Shown here: one piece after another, positions 9,267 through 19,411 of the stretch | Layout: each line of letters opens with the position of its first letter | Position numbering within the stretch: the stretch's first letter is position 1 | Notes under the pieces: model-generated | The model's database searches: none | What the model was told of the DNA's origin: nothing | What the model saw: the letters and a program-made list of their open reading frames with translations, nothing else | Made by a program: the position numbers and the translations under genes | DNA from: GAS188 sp044445965 | GTDB lineage: Bacteria > Pseudomonadota > Alphaproteobacteria > Rhizobiales > Beijerinckiaceae | Length of the DNA: 64,000 nucleotides | Assembly: GCA_044445965.1 (NCBI GenBank) | Contig: JBIOEJ010000013.1 | Coordinates: 1 to 64,000, forward strand | Reading direction: 5' to 3'

Positions 9267-10157
9267 ATGTTCGATTCGAAGCAACTGCTGACGGCGCTCG
9301 TCGGCGGGCAAGGTGGTCCCGCGGGCGGCCTCGGCGGTATCTTGTCCGGCGCCTTGGCGCAGGCGCAAAGCGGGCTCGGCGCCGCGGCCGGCAGCGATCT
9401 CGGCCAGCGCGTGGGCGGAGCCCTGAGCCAGGGCGCGACGGTCGCCGGACAGGCGGCGAGCCAGGCGGGCACGGCGCTCTCCGGCGCCATGTCGCAAGTC
9501 GAAGGGCAGTTGCAGGGCACGCAGGCCGGCGCCATGCTCGATCGCGCCAAGCAGATGGCGCAGCAGAACCCGATGGCCGCGGGCGCAGCGCTCGGCGGCC
9601 TCGCGGCGCTCCTTCTCGGCACCCAGACCGGGCGGGCCGCGGCGGGCGATGCGGCGAAGCTCGGTGGTCTCGCGATCCTCGGCGGGCTCGCCTACAAGGC
9701 CTATAAGAACCATCAGGAAGGCAAGCCCCTCACCGCGGGCATCCCCGGGCTCGACCAGATCGGCGCGCCGCAAGGCTCGGGCTTCGGCCATGACGATCAC
9801 AGCCAGGATTCGGCGCTGCTGATGGCCCGCGCCATGATCGCGGCGGCCGCGGCCGGCGGCATCGTCGATCCGGCCGAGCGCCAGAGGATCCTCGGCAAGA
9901 TGCAGGAAGCGGGCCTCGGCGCGGACGCCGCGCAATTCCTCGATGACGAGCTCGCCCATCCGGCCTCGGCCGCGGATATCGCCTCGAAGGCCGGGGCCTC
10001 GAAGGAGATCGCCGCGCAGGTCTACGCGGCGGCTGTGTTCGGCGCGCATACGGCGAGCCAGCCCGAGCAGGCGTTCCTCGGCGAGCTTGCCAAGGCGCTC
10101 GGCCTCGACACCGGACTCGCTGCCCATATCGGCGCCACGATGGGGAAGGGAGCTTGA
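9267..10157 (+). CDS. DUF533 / TerB-like membrane-associated protein
   Basis: This 296-residue protein has an Ala/Gly-rich N-terminal half and one probable membrane segment around residues 108-140 (GAALGGLAALLLGTQTGR... GGLAILGGLAYKAYKNH). A C-terminal helical domain from about residue 180 (LLMARAMIAAAAAGGIVDPAERQRIL) matches the DUF533/TerB-like fold seen in YebE. The ATG at 9267 is supported by an ideal AAGGAGG seven bases upstream. Family members are tied to envelope stress and tellurite resistance only loosely, and the molecular function is unknown. Confidence 0.82.
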   Translation: MFDSKQLLTALVGGQGGPAGGLGGILSGALAQAQSGLGAAAGSDLGQRVGGALSQGATVAGQAASQAGTALSGAMSQVEGQLQGTQAGAMLDRAKQMAQQNPMAAGAALGGLAALLLGTQTGRAAAGDAAKLGGLAILGGLAYKAYKNHQEGKPLTAGIPGLDQIGAPQGSGFGHDDHSQDSALLMARAMIAAAAAGGIVDPAERQRILGKMQEAGLGADAAQFLDDELAHPASAADIASKAGASKEIAAQVYAAAVFGAHTASQPEQAFLGELAKALGLDTGLAAHIGATMGKGA

Positions 10158-10290
10158 GCGCATCCGGGAAGCCGCCGCCTGCTTGCTCGATTCCTTGACG
10201 GGGTCTGGCGAACAGAATAGAAACACGATTGAGCCGGACGGGGGTGGTACTCGACGCCGCCCCCTCCCGCTTCAGCGTTGAGATTGGAGC

Positions 10291-10313
10291 GATGCTGCAC
10301 CGCAGCATAGACT
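10291..10313. promoter_or_regulatory. TGCTGCACCGCAGCA dyad, copy 1
   Basis: The sequence TGCTGC-ACC-GCAGCA is a perfect 6-bp-arm dyad. A second copy with one changed base stands at 10370-10392, and the two share the flanks GATG and ATARACT. The CTGC-N3-4-GCAG pattern resembles binding sites described for the polyhydroxybutyrate regulator PhaR in alphaproteobacteria. No phasin gene follows, so the assignment is open. Confidence 0.4.
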
Positions 10314-10354
10314 CTTCGTCCAGGGAACGCGCCAAAGCCGGTTGAACTGTATTT

Positions 10355-10373
10355 CATCTGTTAATAACAGATG
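10355..10373. promoter_or_regulatory. Perfect 8-bp inverted repeat CATCTGTT-AAT-AACAGATG
   Basis: The arms 10355-10362 and 10366-10373 are exact complements with a 3-base centre. The right arm runs into the second TGC-type dyad (10370-10392), so the two elements would compete or cooperate. The low GC content of the dyad stands out from the surroundings. It looks like an operator; a small hairpin in RNA is also possible. Confidence 0.4.
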
Positions 10374-10392
10374 TTGCACCGCAGCATAAACT
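10370..10392. promoter_or_regulatory. TGTTGCACCGCAGCA dyad, copy 2
   Basis: This copy of the site at 10291 has one substitution in the left arm. The two centres are 79 bp apart. It lies about 260 bp before the autotransporter start, and the same reasoning as for copy 1 applies. Confidence 0.4.
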
Positions 10393-10652
10393 GCGCTCAC
10401 TTGGGTTCCATCCCGCATAATCGAACGCTCCGGCCGCCTCCTTCCGTAATGGGTTTGGAAGGCGGACGCCGCGGGTGTGAACAGCTGGGCATTCGGCATC
10501 GATTTCTGTTGCTGGCGCGCAACACTCCATTACGAAACGCTGCTGTCGCCCGGAAAGGCCGGCTTTCTGCATGGCTCCGCCGCGCACCGCCCTATATCGT
10601 GGCGGCAGGGTGGCGAACGAGGCCCATCGCGCCTGTTCAAGGGGAAGCGTCA

Positions 10653-13600
10653 GTGCAATTTCCGATAGATGCCGCGGATGGGCTCGGCCGCCGCGTGGCC
10701 CGGTGGCGTGCCCGGTCATGGCGAGGCGCCTTCGGGCTCATCGGCATCGCGTGGCTGTGCGCGCTCTGGTCGCGACCTCCCCTGCGGCGGCTCAATGCTC
10801 GCCGACCGCCGGCCCCGGCACTCCGGTCCCAGGAACGACCGTCACTTGCAACGGCACGGCCTCGAACCAGAATCCGGGTGCTGGCGTCGTCAACGGCTAT
10901 GGCGATGGCAGCCAGGCCGGCATCACCATCAACGTCCAGCCGAGCGCGATCGTGACGGGTTCGTTCGTTGGGCCGGTGGGCCCACCTTTCATCACAGGCA
11001 ACGGCATCGCGGTCGGCAATGGCAATACGATGAATTTGCTCTCCGGGACCGCGCCCAACCAGACGCAAGTGACCGGTTCTTCGAATAACGGCGGCGGCAA
11101 CGGCATCTTGGCGGGCGATAACAATCAGATCACCGTGAACGCGAACGCGACGGTCACGGGCACCTCGTTCGGCATCAACGTCGGCAGCAACAATACGATC
11201 ACGAATTTCGGGACCCTCACGACGGCTGGAATCGGCGGCGTCGGCGATGAGTCGGGCATAAATGCAGGCGGCGACGTGACGGTCATCAATTCCGGCACCA
11301 TCGGAAATCTCAATGATGGGACGGGTATTTCCAGTTTCGGCACGGTCAAGCTGACCAACAACTCCACGGGCCTTATCCAGGCGGGTCCGAACAGCGCAGC
11401 CGCGGCGGTCGAGGGGGGCGATGTTCAGCTCGTGGCCAATACCGGGCAAATACTGGGGGCCACGGGGGCCGGAGTAGGAGGTAGCGTCGGCATTGTGGCG
11501 GCCGCGAGCGTCACCGGCACGAATAGCCTCGGGGGCACGATCTTGGGCAACTCGAGCGGCATTCAAGGCAACACGATCGACATCACCAATAATGGGACAA
11601 TCACGAGCGCCGATTCGGGCGGGACCACGTTGAATGGATTGATTTCCGTCACGCTCGCCAATACCGGCACGGTTCAGGCACTCGATGCGTCGGGGAACGG
11701 GGGAACGTTCGGCATCTTCGCCCCCACCGTGACCATCACCTCCAACACCGGCACTATTTCGGCAGCGGGCTTGGCTTCCATTGCTGTATCCAACGGGTCC
11801 GGCACGCTATCGGTCACGAATAATTCTACAGGCACCATCTCGGCGGTGGGAGTTGCTTCGACCGCCGTATTGGCAAACAGTGGCACGGTCGCAATCACGA
11901 ATATGGGGCAGATCACCGCTTCCGGGAACGGTTCCCTCGCCGTAAGCATCTTTTTTTCCTCATCCTACAGCATCGGGAATTCCGGAACCATCTCGGGCGA
12001 AGCCGGAATTGTGGTGCAAAACAGCACCGGCTCGGTGACGAACTCCGGCACCATCAGCAGCACGCTGGGCGGCACGGGAACCGCCATCCAGTTCTGCTCT
12101 TGCTCCTCCGCCGACACGCTGACCCTGGAGCCGGGATCCATCATCATCGGCAAGGTCCTCGCCGAGACGGGGTCGGATATCTTCCAGCTCGGGGGTTCCT
12201 CCGGTGCCGACACCTTCAACATCAGCAATATCGGCGCCTTCCCGTCCGCGGCGCAGTATCAAGGCTTCGTCACCTTCAACAAGGTCGGCACCTCGACCTG
12301 GACGCTGACCGGCACCGGTGCCCAGGACTGGACGATCGAGCAGGGCACGCTGGCGGTCAACGCCTCGCTGACCGGCTCGGTGGCGGTTCAGAACGGAGGA
12401 ATTCTCAAGGGGACCGGCACGATCGCCAACAGCGTTGCGATCGCGAGCGGCGCCACGCTGGCGCCTGGCGGCGTGGCCAGCCCCGGCACGCTCACCATCG
12501 GTTCCTTGACGCTCAACTCGGGCGCGCTCCTCTCCTATCGCCTGGGAACCTCCGGTGTCGTCGGCGGCGCGACCAACGACCTGACCCATGTCACCAATGC
12601 CCTCACGCTCGCCGGCACGCTAAATGTCACGGATTCAGGCGGCTTCTCGCTCGGCGCCTATCGCCTTTTCGACTATGGCGGCGCTTTCACCAATAACGGC
12701 CTTGCCATCGGCAGCTTGCCGGCAAGCTTCACCGGCGTCTTGCAGACCGCCATTGCCGGGCAGGTGAACCTCGTGGTGACGGGGCCGGGCGCGCCGGTGC
12801 AATTCTGGGACGGGGCGACGACGACCGGCGACGGCGTGGTCCATGGCGGCACCGGCACTTGGAACAACGCCCTGACCAATTGGACGACGCCGAACGGGGG
12901 AATCAACAGCAACTGGCAGTCGGGCTTCGGCATTTTCGCGGGCGCTGCCGGCACGGTGACGGCGACGGCGCCCATCGCCTATCAAGGTCTGCAATTCTCG
13001 ACCGACGGCTATGTCTTGACCGCGACTGGCGCCGGCGCCCTGACCCCGACCGGCCAGGCGCCGATCCGCGTCGATCAAGGCGTGACGGCGACCATCGACG
13101 CCCCGATCACCGGGGCGGGCGGCGTGGCCAAGAGCGACCCCGGCACGCTGATCCTCGCCGGCGCCAACACCTATACGGGCGGCACCGGCATTGCCGGCGG
13201 CGTGCTCGCCGTCTCCGCCGACAACAATCTCGGCGCCGCCTCCGGAGGCCTCACCTTCACGGGTGCAGGGACATTGCGGTTCCTCGCCGGCTTCACCAGC
13301 AATCGCAACATCGTCGTGAACGCCGCCGGCGCCTTCGACACCAACGGCAACAACGATACGCTTTCGGGCTTCATCACGGGTGCCGGCGGCTTCACCAAGC
13401 TCGGCGCTGGCACGCTCACCTTGACGGGCGCCAGCTCCTATTCGGGCGCCACCTTGGTGAATGTCGGAACGCTGCAGGCCGGGGTTGGCCATGCCTTCTC
13501 CGCGTCCAGCGCCTTCACGGTTGCTTCAGGCGCGATTGTCGATCTCGACAACTTCGCCCAGGGCATCGGCTCGCTTGCCGGCGCCGGCAAGGTGATGCTG

Positions 13601-15721
13601 GGCTCGGCCACGCTCACGACGGGGCTTGACGCCACCAGCACGAGCTTCTCGGGCACGATCACGGGCTCTGGAGGCTTGATCAAGGCAGGCGCCGGTACGT
13701 TCACGCTTTCGGGGGTCGACACCTACGCCGGCGGCACGAATGTCCAAGGCGGCACGCTCGCCGTCACCAATGCCAACGCCGTCGGCCCAGGACCCCTGGT
13801 GCTGCAGAACGGCACCACCTTAGCCCTCGCCGGTTCGTTTACCTTCGCCAACACCATCACGATCGCCGGAGATCCGACTTTCGAAGTCGATGGCGCCAAC
13901 GTCAGCGCGATCAGCAGCGTCATCGCCGATGGGGCCTTGCCCGGCGCTCTGGACAAGACGGGTACGGGCACGCTGATCCTCTCGGCCGCCAACACCTATA
14001 CGGGCCGGACGATCGTCGACGCCGGCACGCTCGCCGTCAACGGCTCGATTGCGAGCCCGTTCGTAGATGTCGACAACGGCGGAACACTCGCAGGCTCCGG
14101 TACGATCGCAGGCTCGGTCAACGTGAGAAGCGGGGGTACCGTCGCGCCGGGCGTGTTGGCACCCTTCACGACCCTCAATATCTCTGGCGTCGGAGGCAAC
14201 GTTATCTTTGCCGCAGGTTCCAACTTCCTCGTCAACGTCAACGCGGCGGGCCAAAACGACAAGCTTCTTGTCGGTGGACCAGCCATTTTGCAGGGCGGCA
14301 CTGTGCAGGTCAATGCGGCGAACGGCGTCTATTCCCCCTTCACCCGCTACACCATCCTCACCGCGAATGCCGGGGTCAACGGTATCTTCGCGCAGCTCAC
14401 CACAACCTCGAACCTCGCATTTCTGACGCCGCTCCTGAGCTATGACGCAAACGACGTCTTCCTCGGCTTCACGCAGACCGTCACTCCTGCCGGGACGCCG
14501 GTTGCCTTCTCGTCGGTGGCGGCAACCCGCAACCAGGCATCGATCGCGGCCGCCGTGCAGGCGCTCGGGCTCGGCAACCCGCTCTTCAACGCCGTCGTCG
14601 GCCAAAACGCAGCAGGCGCCCGCCAGGCCTTCGACGCGCTCTCGGGCGAGATCCATGCGAGCGCGGTGACGGCTGCCTTCGAGGATGCACGCCTGCCGCG
14701 CGAGGCCATCCTCGACCGGCTGAACCAGCCCATCGACACGCCCGTGCTCGGCGCGGCCTCGACCATGACCGGGGCCTATGCGGCGGATCTCCCTTCCGGT
14801 AAGGGGCCGGCCCTCGCTCCCGTCGAGGTGCGTATGTATGAGCCGCGCATCTTCGGCCTCTGGGGCCAAGGCTTCGGCGATTGGGGCCATACGTCGAGCA
14901 ACCGCAACGCCGCCTCGCTCGACCGCTCGACGGGCGGCTTCATGCTCGGCGGCGATGTGGGGGTGAGGGGCTTTGCGGGCGGCGATTGGCGATTCGGCGT
15001 CGCCGGCGGCTACACCAACGACCAGATCGATGTGCGCCAGCGTCTGTCCTCGGGCAGCTTCGAGAGCGTGTTCGGCGGCCTCTATGGCGGGGCGAGCTTC
15101 GGGGCGGTGCAACTCCGCACCGGCCTGGTCTACGGCGTGAACACGACCTCGACCTCCCGCACCATCGTCTTCCCGGGCTTCGCGGACGCCGCGGGCTCGA
15201 GCTATGGCGGCTCGACGGCGCAGGCTTTCGGCGAGGCCGGCTACCGCATCGGATTCTCGGGGCTCAATGTGTTGGGAATGGGCCTCTCGCGCGCCAGCCT
15301 CGAGCCCTTCGTCGGTGCTGCCGCGATCCATATCCACCAGAACGGCTTCACCGAAGCGGGCGGGGCTGCGGCGCTGACCGGCTTCGGCCGCAGCTACGAT
15401 CTTGCGACCACGACCATCGGCCTGCGCGCCGAGACGAGCTTCGCCGGCGCTTTGCCGGTGACGTTGCGAGCCCTTCTCGGCTGGCGCCATGGCTTCGGCG
15501 ATGTGGTGCCGGCGGCGCTCATGGCCTTCCAAGGCGGGGCGCAGGCCTTCAGCATCGGCGGCGTGCCGATCGACCGCAACGCCTTGGTCGCCGAGGCCGG
15601 TCTCGACTACGCCGTCTCCTCCATGGTCACATTGGGCGTCTCCTATTCGGGCCAATACGGAAAACGCGCCACCGACAATGCCTTCAAGGGGCATCTGGAT
15701 GTGAGCTTCGAGTCACGCTGA
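10653..15721 (+). pseudogene. Autotransporter (type Va) with beta-helix passenger, frameshifted signal peptide
   Basis: This large self-secreting surface protein is about 1689 residues if repaired. The passenger is rich in Gly, Thr, Asn and Ser and holds several autotransporter-associated strand repeats of the form GxGTLxLxGxNTYTGGTxxxxGxL (near 13140, 13410, 13690 and 13960). The C-terminal 270 residues (from about 14850) form an autotransporter beta-barrel (PRIFGLWGQGFGDWGHTSS onward). The signal peptide is split. From GTG 10653 one frame reads MQFPID...GAFGLIGIAWLCAL, and the next frame continues VATSPAAAQ with an AxA cleavage site, so one base is missing near 10766. The alternative in-frame start at 10571 gives an Arg-rich, non-hydrophobic leader. 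Passenger function is unknown, possibly adhesion. Confidence 0.8.
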
Positions 15722-15838
15722 CGACAGCGGCGGACGACAGAGGACGGATGAAACGGCTTTGTCGTGGCTCCTGCGTCCTCGGTTCTCCGTCGTCTGTCTT
15801 CCGCCATCCGTTCGGTGCTAAGCTGAGGAGACCGAGAA

Positions 15839-16951
15839 ATGGAGGGTTACGCCATGCGCGAAGCGGTGGCCGGACGCGCCAATGTCGAGGATACGAGCGA
15901 GCTCCTCTCTTATTACGCCGACCTGGAGAAGCTCGAAGCCGGCGCGTTGTGGACGGTCGCCAACAAGATCGAACCCTGGTTCCCGCAATCGACATCGGCG
16001 CCGGTGCTATGGCGCTATCGCGATTTGCGCGAGCATGTGCTGCGCTCCCTCGACCTCGTCACCGCCGAAAAGGCCGGCCGGCGCGTCATCTATCTCGCCA
16101 ATCCTTCTCGCCGCGATGTCTCGGCGGCGGTCGGCTGGCTCTATACCGGGCTGCAGGTGATGCGGCCGGGCGAGGTCGCCACATCGCATCAGCACTCCGC
16201 CTCGGCGCTGCGCTTCATCATGGAAGGCGAGGGGGCCTATACGGTCGTCGACGGACACAAGATGACGCTGAAGGAGAACGACTTCGTGCTCACGCCCAAC
16301 GGCTCCTGGCACGAGCATGGGGTCGCCGCCGAAGGCTCGCCCTGCATCTGGCAGGACGGGCTCGATATTCCCTTGATGAACGCCCTCGAGGCCAATTTCT
16401 TCGCCGTGCATCCGCGCCTCGAGCAAGAGGTCATCTATCCGATCGATGATTCCTCGCTGACTTACGGCGCGCCGGGCCTCGCGCCCGCGACCGGCGCCTG
16501 GTCGAAGCCCTATTCGCCGCTTCTCAAATATGAATGGGGAGCGACCTACGATGCCTTACGGCTCTATGCCAAGGCGAGCGAGGGCTCGCCCTACGACGGC
16601 GTGATGATGAACTATGTCAACCCGCTCACGGGCGGCCCGGTGATGCAGACGATCGGCGCCAGCATGCAGCTCCTGCGCCCGGGAGAACGTACGAAGGCGC
16701 ATCGGCACACCGGAAGCTTCGTCTATCAGGCGGCGAAGGGAAAGGGCTATTCGATCATCGCCGGCAAACGCTTCGATTGGGAGGCGAAAGACATATTCTG
16801 CGTGCCGTCCTGGGCGGTGCACGAGCACGGCAACGCGTCGGAGAGCGAGGATGCCTGCCTCTTCGCCTTCAACGATCTGCCGGTGATGCATTCCCTCGGC
16901 CTCTATCGCGAGGAAGCCTTCGGCGACAATGGCGGCCATCAGCTCGTCTAG
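15839..16951 (+). CDS. Gentisate 1,2-dioxygenase-like bicupin
   Basis: This 370-residue protein has two cupin barrels, as in gentisate and related 1,2-dioxygenases that open the ring of 2,5-dihydroxybenzoate or salicylate with Fe(II) and O2. Barrel 1 has HQHSASALRFIMEGEGAYT (about residues 120-138) and HEHG near 160. Barrel 2 has HRHTGSFVYQAAKGKG (about 287-302) and HEHGN near 330, so both barrels keep a full His set. Tandem ATGs at 15839 and 15854 are both possible; the second has GGAGGG just upstream. It stands alone, with no maleylpyruvate isomerase or hydrolase beside it. Its link to the aromatic island 11 kb away is unproven. Confidence 0.82.
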   Translation: MEGYAMREAVAGRANVEDTSELLSYYADLEKLEAGALWTVANKIEPWFPQSTSAPVLWRYRDLREHVLRSLDLVTAEKAGRRVIYLANPSRRDVSAAVGWLYTGLQVMRPGEVATSHQHSASALRFIMEGEGAYTVVDGHKMTLKENDFVLTPNGSWHEHGVAAEGSPCIWQDGLDIPLMNALEANFFAVHPRLEQEVIYPIDDSSLTYGAPGLAPATGAWSKPYSPLLKYEWGATYDALRLYAKASEGSPYDGVMMNYVNPLTGGPVMQTIGASMQLLRPGERTKAHRHTGSFVYQAAKGKGYSIIAGKRFDWEAKDIFCVPSWAVHEHGNASESEDACLFAFNDLPVMHSLGLYREEAFGDNGGHQLV

Positions 16952-17189
16952 GGTCTTTTCCAGTTCGATGAAATTTTGAAATTTGGCCGGTGGCTCCAAT
17001 AGGTTGTTTTTGCGGCATTTTCTGCGAAAAACCGCAGGCCATCCACGCCTTCGCCGGAGAAATGTTCCAGTAGCCGAGCCCGACGCTCTCGCTTTGGCTG
17101 CCGCCTCGGACAGTCCAGCGACGTGAACCTTCCGGCGCCTTCGACCGACAAATCTCCATGCGTTTCATGGGAAACGGATGGAGAGTGTC

Positions 17190-17480
17190 ATGAACGGTCA
17201 GGCGCGAATCCAGGTTCGGACGACCCTCGCCGGCGCAGCCGGGCGCCCCGATTCGCGGCTGAAGACGTGCTTTCTCATCTGCATGGTGGTGCTCGGGCTT
17301 GCTTTCGTCGCGATCATCGGCGTCATCCGGCTCTTTCAGAGCCTCAACGACGGCGCGCTCTCGGCGTGGCGGCTGGCGGTCCTTTTCGCCAGCATCTTCG
17401 GCTGCGTCACCGTCGTCTGCGCCCTCTATGGCCGCGGACGCAGCCCGTCGCGCCCCCGCCCCGTCGGCCGGCGGTTGTGA
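17190..17480 (+). CDS. Small two-helix membrane protein, unknown
   Basis: The predicted protein has 96 residues starting at ATG 17190, which has GGAGAG upstream; an in-frame ATG at 17178 would add four residues. Two hydrophobic segments, residues 28-48 (FLICMVVLGLAFVAIIGVI) and 62-78 (LAVLFASIFGCVTVVCAL), are flanked by basic residues, and the C-terminus is Arg/Pro-rich. I do not recognise a family. The hydrophobic pattern and start signal favour a real gene. Confidence 0.5.
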   Translation: MNGQARIQVRTTLAGAAGRPDSRLKTCFLICMVVLGLAFVAIIGVIRLFQSLNDGALSAWRLAVLFASIFGCVTVVCALYGRGRSPSRPRPVGRRL

Positions 17481-17538
17481 TCCTCGCAGAAGGCGCAGGA
17501 GGCAGCCGACCCTTCGGCCTTCGCATGGCCGTATTTGT

Positions 17539-17736
17539 TCACTCGGCGTCGGCGACGATCGGCTCGTGCGGACGGCGCAGGTCGCCGCGCTTGTTGCGGC
17601 GGCGCACATAGTTGATCACGGCGTCCGGCCTCTCATGCTTCACCTTGAGGGCGGCGATCAGCGCATCCTCCGCCGCCACCGTCACGCTATGCTGCTTGCC
17701 GGCGACGCTCATGCCGACGGTGAACTCCAGCATCAT
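17539..17736 (-). CDS. Small conserved-looking protein behind pepA
   Basis: The protein has 65 residues, beginning MMLEFTVGMSVAGKQHSVTV and ending with a basic, charged tail (VRRRNKRGDLRRPHE). It starts 17 bases after the pepA stop with GGAGGA upstream, so it is probably the second gene of the pepA operon. The balanced composition and strong ribosome-binding site support coding. I recall similar short proteins in Hyphomicrobiales but no function. The longer frame back to 17880 overlaps pepA and is not credible. Confidence 0.6.
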   Translation of the reverse strand: MMLEFTVGMSVAGKQHSVTVAAEDALIAALKVKHERPDAVINYVRRRNKRGDLRRPHEPIVADAE

Positions 17737-17753
17737 CGCGAATACTCCTCCGC

Positions 17754-19238
17754 TCACCCCTCGTAATGATCGAGAATCAGCCGGTCGAGCAGGCGCACGC
17801 CCCAGCCCGAACCCCAGGAATGATTGATGTCGGTCTCCTTGGAGCCCATGGCGGTGCCGGCGATGTCGAGATGCGCCCAAGGCGTGTCGCCGACGAAGCG
17901 CTTGATGAACATCGCGGCGCTCGACGAGCCGCCGGGGCGCCCGCCGGTATTCTTCATGTCGGCGAATTTCGAATCGATCATCTTGTCATAGCCCTTGCCG
18001 ATCGGCATGCGCCAAACCGTCTCGCCGGTGGCCTCGCCAGCCGCGATCAGGCGGGCGGCGAGCTCGTCGTTGTTGCAATAGAGGCCGGCATGCTCCTGGC
18101 CGAGCGCCACGATGATCGCCCCGGTCAGGGTCGCGAGATCGACCATGAAGCGCGGCTTGAATTTCTCTCGCACATGCCAGACGAGGTCGGCCAGCACCAA
18201 ACGGCCCTCCGCGTCGGTATTGATGATCTCGATCGTCTGGCCGGAAAGCGAGGTCACGATATCGCCGGGGCGCTGGGCCGCGCCGTCGGGCATGTTCTCC
18301 ACGAGGCCGATCGCGCCGATCGCGTTCGCCTTGGCCTTGCGCGCCGCGAGCGCGTGCATGAGCCCGGTTACGGCAGCCGCCCCGCCCATGTCGCCCTTCA
18401 TGTCCTCCATGCTCGAGGCCGGCTTGATGGAGATGCCACCCGAGTCGAAGCACACGCCCTTGCCGATGAAGGCCAAGGGGGCGGCATCCTTCTCCTTTGC
18501 GCCGTTCCACCGCATGATCACCACGCGGGGCTCGCGCGCCGATCCCTGATTGACGGCGAGCAGGGTGCGCATGCCGACCGACTCGAGACGGGCCTTGTCG
18601 AGCACCTCGACATCGACGCCGAGCTCGCGCAGGGCCTCGCAACGCCGCGCGAACTCCGCAGGATAAAGCACGTTCGGCGGTTCGTTCGTGAGATCGCGCG
18701 CAAGGTTGACGCCGCTCACGATCGCGCTCACCGCGTCGAGCCTGGCCGTTTCGGGCAGGAGGTCGGAGCAGATGGACAGGGCGATTTCGCCGGCACTTTC
18801 CTCATCGCCTTCCTTTTTTGTCTTGTAGCGGTCGAACTTGTAGGCGGAAAGCCTTGCGCCTAATGCGAATTCCGCGCTGTGCCGCGCTGTCATCTCGAGC
18901 CCTGGGACGAGAAACAGCACGCTGGCGGGCCCCGAGCCGATCCTGCTCATCACTTGGCCGCCGAGCATCGTCGCATCGATGGGCTCGCCCTCGCTTGCCG
19001 TGCCGACCACGATCAACTTGTCGAGCGAGGCTCCTGGCGACAACAGGGTCAGGTGGCTGCCGCCCTTACCCTTGAACCGCTCGATGGTCGCGGCTCGCGC
19101 GATCATGCGCAGCATGTCCTCGCCCAGAAGTTCCGCGACTTGCGCCGGCGGGCGAGCATCGGCTCCTACGAAGACCACGGCCGAGCCGCTCTTCGGGAGG
19201 GCGAGCGGCGAAAAGCTTATGGTCACTGTCTTCGGCAT
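17754..19238 (-). CDS. pepA: Leucyl aminopeptidase (M17)
   Basis: This 494-residue cytosolic di-metal exopeptidase removes N-terminal residues from peptides. The hallmark M17 signature NTDAEGRLVLAD is present, together with the metal- and catalysis-related segments GKGVCFDSGGISIKP and MEDMKGDMGGAAAV. The N-terminal regulatory domain is degenerate, as usual. ATG 19238 (MPKTVTISFS) is chosen because homology and a GAGG site begin here; the open frame extends 42 codons further. The gene is divergent from lptF, an arrangement typical of Hyphomicrobiales, and is followed by a small gene. Confidence 0.95.
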   Translation of the reverse strand: MPKTVTISFSPLALPKSGSAVVFVGADARPPAQVAELLGEDMLRMIARAATIERFKGKGGSHLTLLSPGASLDKLIVVGTASEGEPIDATMLGGQVMSRIGSGPASVLFLVPGLEMTARHSAEFALGARLSAYKFDRYKTKKEGDEESAGEIALSICSDLLPETARLDAVSAIVSGVNLARDLTNEPPNVLYPAEFARRCEALRELGVDVEVLDKARLESVGMRTLLAVNQGSAREPRVVIMRWNGAKEKDAAPLAFIGKGVCFDSGGISIKPASSMEDMKGDMGGAAAVTGLMHALAARKAKANAIGAIGLVENMPDGAAQRPGDIVTSLSGQTIEIINTDAEGRLVLADLVWHVREKFKPRFMVDLATLTGAIIVALGQEHAGLYCNNDELAARLIAAGEATGETVWRMPIGKGYDKMIDSKFADMKNTGGRPGGSSSAAMFIKRFVGDTPWAHLDIAGTAMGSKETDINHSWGSGWGVRLLDRLILDHYEG

Positions 19239-19411
19239 GATGTCCTCGGTGGGAAAGCGTGGGGGCGCGACATCGTTAGCCGAAATCGCGGCGGCCATGA
19301 AGTGGCCATCTCGATCCAGCAAGCATCGCCGCCGTGCCCCAACCGAGCCTTGCCCCGGCCGCAAGCTCTGCCTAAACCGGAAGGGCGACAGGAAAGGAAC
19401 CAGTTTCGCCG

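Larger units (their letters stand above)
10158..10652. other. Regulatory-looking intergenic region before the autotransporter
   Basis: About 495 bp lie between the DUF533 gene and the autotransporter start. The stretch holds two TGCTGC/TGTTGC-type dyads and a perfect 19-bp inverted repeat, annotated separately. Short frames here have no family resemblance. An AAGGGGAAG at 10639-10647 fits as the ribosome-binding site for GTG 10653. Confidence 0.55.

Noticed and set aside
10571..10652. In-frame upstream ATG for the autotransporter
   Set aside because: Gives an Arg-rich leader with no hydrophobic core and no good ribosome site; the split signal peptide from GTG 10653 fits much better.
13820..15694. 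624-residue minus-strand frame over the autotransporter
   Set aside because: Antisense to the beta-barrel and passenger; composition is a mirror of the real gene and no domain is visible.
16869..17609. 246-residue minus-strand frame across 17 kb
   Set aside because: Overlaps the bicupin gene and the small membrane protein gene on the other strand, with no family motif.
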